From assembly GCA_004195305.1 (NCBI GenBank), contig SDWN01000205.1, positions 1-8,063 of the forward strand: 8,063 bases of DNA, in the 5' to 3' direction. Source of the stretch: Neptunomonas sp. (lineage in GTDB: Bacteria > Pseudomonadota > Gammaproteobacteria > Pseudomonadales > Balneatricaceae). The notes under the pieces are model-generated. The model searched no databases. It was not told the DNA's origin and saw only the letters and a program-made list of their open reading frames with translations. Shown here piece by piece: positions 6,136-8,063 of this stretch (its first letter is position 1; each line of letters starts with the position of its first letter). The translations under genes and the position numbers were made by a program.

Positions 6136-7360
6136 CAGAGTCTAATCCGGCGACTAAAATATCACCGATGGCGTCGGCCCGTGCTTTTGACAGAGCCCAA
6201 TTGGAGGGGAATCGGGCCGAGAACATGGGGACATTATCGGAGTGACCCGCCACCCTAATCGGCTTATCCGTGATCCGTAATAACGTGCTCAGCGTCTCTA
6301 TCAGAGGCAAGAACTCAGCGCTGATCTCTGGCCGCCCCGAAGCAAACAGCCGGATATGCCGAAGACGAATACGGGTGGTATTCTCTTCATCCTGCAACTC
6401 AACCACGCCGCTGCGAATTCCGGTTTCCAAAGCGGGCAGCAACAGGGCCATGTAGTCTATCTTACCGAGTCTAAGATCCGGCTCAACGCTGGACGACCCT
6501 TGCAGGTTGATAATATTACGTGGAAGCACCTCCAACGCTGGCTCCCTGCCCAACTCAACCAACCCCATCAGTGCACGGTCAGAAACCTGATTAATCTGCC
6601 AGCTATAACTCAAATAGCCCGCCAGTAAAGCCACCCCCAACAAGGCCCATGCGACCCAATAGGGCACGTATTTGATCACCGCATTGCGCTGATCCGATAC
6701 GCCTCGCCAGGCGGGAGACAGGGCGACCTCTTCCTCCACCCGATGACGCCCGATCAGGGTGAACAACTCGTCCTGCAGCCGAGCCAAATCGCGCTGACCG
6801 GAAGCCTGCTGGCGAAAGTGACCCTCAAAACCCAACGCCAAACACACATAATAAAACTCCAGCACTAACACATGGCTTGCCGGACGTTTTAGCAGATCAT
6901 CCAGGTAGGTAAAAAATTTTTCACCGCCCCACGCCTCCTGATGGATGTTAATCAGCAAGCTATCACCACCCCAGCGACTGGTACTCCCCCAGGGCGTATT
7001 AAGCACCATCTCGTCGATCAATGAGCAGAGGGCATAACTGGTATAAAAGGCGCCATCACGATCCTCTTCCAACCCCCAGCCCTTGGATTCGTAATAGCGG
7101 ATCTGATCCAGCGCATAATGATGAAAATCGTCCAGATCCGGGTGCTGATGGGTATGCTGGATCTTACCGACCAGATTCAACAACGGGCTCAACATACTGA
7201 GAATGGGGTTAACCCGATCATCGATCAAAACCTGAACCGGAGATTGAATGAATACACGCGCTGCCCGCGCTGCCCGCGCGTCGACGCGAAGCTCAACCGG
7301 AGCCGCCTGCCGAGGCCTGCGACCTCCCGGCATGGGTCTGATAACCGTACGATCATCCAT
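5915..7360 (-). CDS. tssL: T6SS inner-membrane protein TssL (DotU) with OmpA-like domain, C-terminus truncated
   Basis: TssL is the DotU-like partner of TssM in the T6SS membrane complex and, in the extended type, anchors it to peptidoglycan. Parts of the 481-residue frame: an Arg/Pro-rich N-terminus with TVIRPMPGG (5-13); a cytoplasmic DotU domain at about 50-225 (LLNLVGKIQ; LCSLIDEMVLNTPWG at 111-125); one membrane helix at about 231-254; a linker; and an OmpA-like domain from about 328 with GHSDN at 372-376 and SNWALSKARADAI at 386-398. The Asp (375) and Arg (394) that correspond to peptidoglycan-contacting residues in OmpA domains are present. After TEG at 414-416 the family pattern (G-R-G-D..., later N-R-R-V-E) is absent. 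The last roughly 63 residues are an out-of-frame reading of tssM DNA. ATG 7360 is chosen because AAGGAAG stands seven bases upstream and it begins just after the tssK stop; upstream in-frame starts lie inside tssK. Confidence 0.88.
   Translation of the reverse strand: MDDRTVIRPMPGGRRPRQAAPVELRVDARAARAARVFIQSPVQVLIDDRVNPILSMLSPLLNLVGKIQHTHQHPDLDDFHHYALDQIRYYESKGWGLEEDRDGAFYTSYALCSLIDEMVLNTPWGSTSRWGGDSLLINIHQEAWGGEKFFTYLDDLLKRPASHVLVLEFYYVCLALGFEGHFRQQASGQRDLARLQDELFTLIGRHRVEEEVALSPAWRGVSDQRNAVIKYVPYWVAWALLGVALLAGYLSYSWQINQVSDRALMGLVELGREPALEVLPRNIINLQGSSSVEPDLRLGKIDYMALLLPALETGIRSGVVELQDEENTTRIRLRHIRLFASGRPEISAEFLPLIETLSTLLRITDKPIRVAGHSDNVPMFSARFPSNWALSKARADAIGDILVAGLDSDVRVQTEGGGWTADCGGGVALAGFRVQSPAGDYYCSAFVGGESVPAALAGQASQSAITGCAGRGSAQVPARIG
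6013..6020 (-). repeat. G8 homopolymer tract inside tssM
   Basis: Eight consecutive C on the plus strand read as G8 in the coding strand of tssM, covering the end of Trp39 and all of Gly40 and Gly41 (VVLLWGGNLY). The protein sequence fits the TssM family on both sides, so the eight-base version is in frame. A tract of this length is prone to slippage during replication; gain or loss of one G would shift the frame before the NTPase domain. Confidence 0.8.
6107..6116 (-). other. Probable deletion scar joining tssL and tssM
   Basis: In coding orientation the bases around this point include GAAGGGGGTGG. TssL homology ends with TEG at 6121-6113, and TssM homology starts with VVGPL at 6111, one base out of phase. 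The third frame meets a TGA within a few codons. The expected end of the OmpA domain, the tssL stop codon and the first TssM helix are all missing from exactly this point, so a single deletion (or a collapsed assembly) explains both defects. Confidence 0.65.
7258..7275 (-). repeat. Two tandem 9-bp units in the tssL 5' region
   Basis: GCGCTGCCC is repeated twice head to tail on the plus strand (7258-7266 and 7267-7275). In tssL it codes for part of the ARAARAAR stretch near residues 28-35. The unit is a multiple of three, so changes in copy number would keep the frame and only lengthen or shorten a basic, presumably cytoplasmic segment. Confidence 0.5.
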
Positions 7361-7367
7361 GACGTAG

Positions 7368-7374
7368 CTTCCTT
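7368..7374 (-). promoter_or_regulatory. Ribosome binding site of tssL
   Basis: The coding strand reads AAGGAAG, then seven bases, then the ATG at 7360. The site overlaps the last base of the tssK stop codon (7374-7376). This fixes the tssL start and indicates that tssK and tssL are translated from one message with close coupling. Confidence 0.75.
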
Positions 7375-8063
7375 TACCTGCGTTTAATGGCCCAGAACTG
7401 ACATTCCATCCCCGGAAATTCGCCACCGACATGAAAAGCAATGCCTCCCGAATGCTCAAACTCCTTCCATAACGAGTTCTGAACATTAAGTTCAAAGTAG
7501 GTAAACCCGGCATGATAAGGAATCTCGCGCGGTGCCACTGGCAGCGGTGAAATTTCGATGCCGGGCAACGCGCTGGTGATCAGCTCTCGAATCTTCTCTA
7601 CCGGGCCGATCTTGATCTGAGCGGGTAGCAGCGTTCTAAGCTTCTCCGCCGACACCTCAGCACTGACCGCCAGCACAAAATCCGCGGACTTCAGCAGGTC
7701 GCGATCCTGAATCCGCGCAGCCCGAATACCATACTGGGCAGGCGACAGTGGCAGGGCTTGGGCAATCTGCTCCAATACCGCACTGAATGCAGCGCGAAGA
7801 TCGGAAAATAACGGCGCAAACGTAGCCATCAGGTTTTCGTGATCGTACGCAGGGAACTGAATGGGGCGCTTATCTTTTTTCATAAACGTCGCCAGCTCAC
7901 CGGCCAGGGCCAATAACCGCTCATAGAGATAGGCCGGATGGAGATCTTCCAGCTGTTTGCAATGCGCGAACACCGGCTCGCTGCGGTTTAGCAGCTGCAA
8001 CAACATGAAATCGGTCACCTCGGCAACACCGCCTTTCCCTCCTGAGTTACTGACCCGTCCCGC
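7374..8063 (-). CDS. tssK: T6SS baseplate protein TssK (ImpJ/VasE), C-terminal part
   Basis: TssK is the cytoplasmic trimeric adaptor that links the T6SS baseplate wedges to TssL and TssM of the membrane complex. The frame is open to the right edge, so the 5' end lies outside the window; 229 residues are visible, about half of a typical TssK of roughly 440-450. Family signatures in this part, counting from the first full codon at the edge: LLQLLNR near 20-27; FPAYDH at 70-75; KIGPVEKI at 151-158; LPVAPREIPYH at 174-184, the most characteristic motif; and GGEFPGMECQFWAI at 213-226 near the end. An internal GTG at 8018 exists, but it falls within conserved sequence (EVTDFMLLQLLNR) and is not the true start. 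The gene is followed after 13 bp by tssL, the usual K-L-M order. No defect is seen in the visible part. Confidence 0.92.
   Translation of the reverse strand, partial: AGRVSNSGGKGGVAEVTDFMLLQLLNRSEPVFAHCKQLEDLHPAYLYERLLALAGELATFMKKDKRPIQFPAYDHENLMATFAPLFSDLRAAFSAVLEQIAQALPLSPAQYGIRAARIQDRDLLKSADFVLAVSAEVSAEKLRTLLPAQIKIGPVEKIRELITSALPGIEISPLPVAPREIPYHAGFTYFELNVQNSLWKEFEHSGGIAFHVGGEFPGMECQFWAIKRR

Noticed and set aside
289..7360. A direct regulatory link between the cyclase and the T6SS
   Set aside because: Cyclic di-GMP can affect T6SS in some bacteria, but the genes are convergent with no shared promoter, and nothing in the visible Tss proteins suggests a cyclic di-GMP binding motif.
7361..7513. 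A longer TssL starting upstream of 7360
   Set aside because: The extra 51 residues are read from inside the 3' end of tssK and look like nothing in the DotU family, while ATG 7360 has a good AAGGAAG site.

Overview
The window looks like chromosomal DNA of a moderately GC-rich, Gram-negative proteobacterium, most likely a gammaproteobacterium. The evidence is the end of a type VI secretion (T6SS) membrane-complex operon in the order tssK-tssL-tssM, with TssL of the OmpA-extended type, and a neighbouring periplasmic-sensor diguanylate cyclase. I cannot name the genus from sequence alone.

Layout. Positions 1-288 are non-coding: a strong hairpin, a 12-bp direct repeat with copies starting 51 bp apart, a possible old transposon end and probably the promoter of the next gene. 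Positions 289-2376 (+) encode a 695-residue protein with a signal peptide, an NMT1/THI5-like periplasmic binding domain, one membrane helix, a PAS domain and a GGDEF domain with intact catalytic and inhibitory motifs. Positions 2377-2616 separate two convergent genes and hold several palindromes, one of them a near copy of the hairpin at 19-40. From 2617 to the right edge, all on the minus strand, lie tssM, tssL and the 3' part of tssK, transcribed from right to left. The stop codon of tssM at 2617 is the left end of the operon as seen here.

How the genes work together. TssK is the baseplate adaptor that docks on the membrane complex. TssL and TssM, with the outer-membrane lipoprotein TssJ (not in the window), form the trans-envelope channel complex. 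The 13-bp tssK-tssL gap and the tssL-tssM overlap fit one transcript. The cyclase gene is convergent with this operon and shows no visible functional link to it.

The main anomaly is the tssL-tssM junction near 6107-6116. Recognisable TssL homology stops inside the OmpA-like domain, and recognisable TssM homology starts at the same bases in another frame, without the usual first transmembrane helix. The simplest reading is a deletion (my estimate is roughly 150-220 bp) that removed the end of tssL and the start of tssM, or an assembly error with the same effect. A G5 tract at the scar and a G8 tract about 90 bp further into tssM make this stretch prone to slippage. A one-base loss in the G5 tract would join TssL to TssM in one frame.
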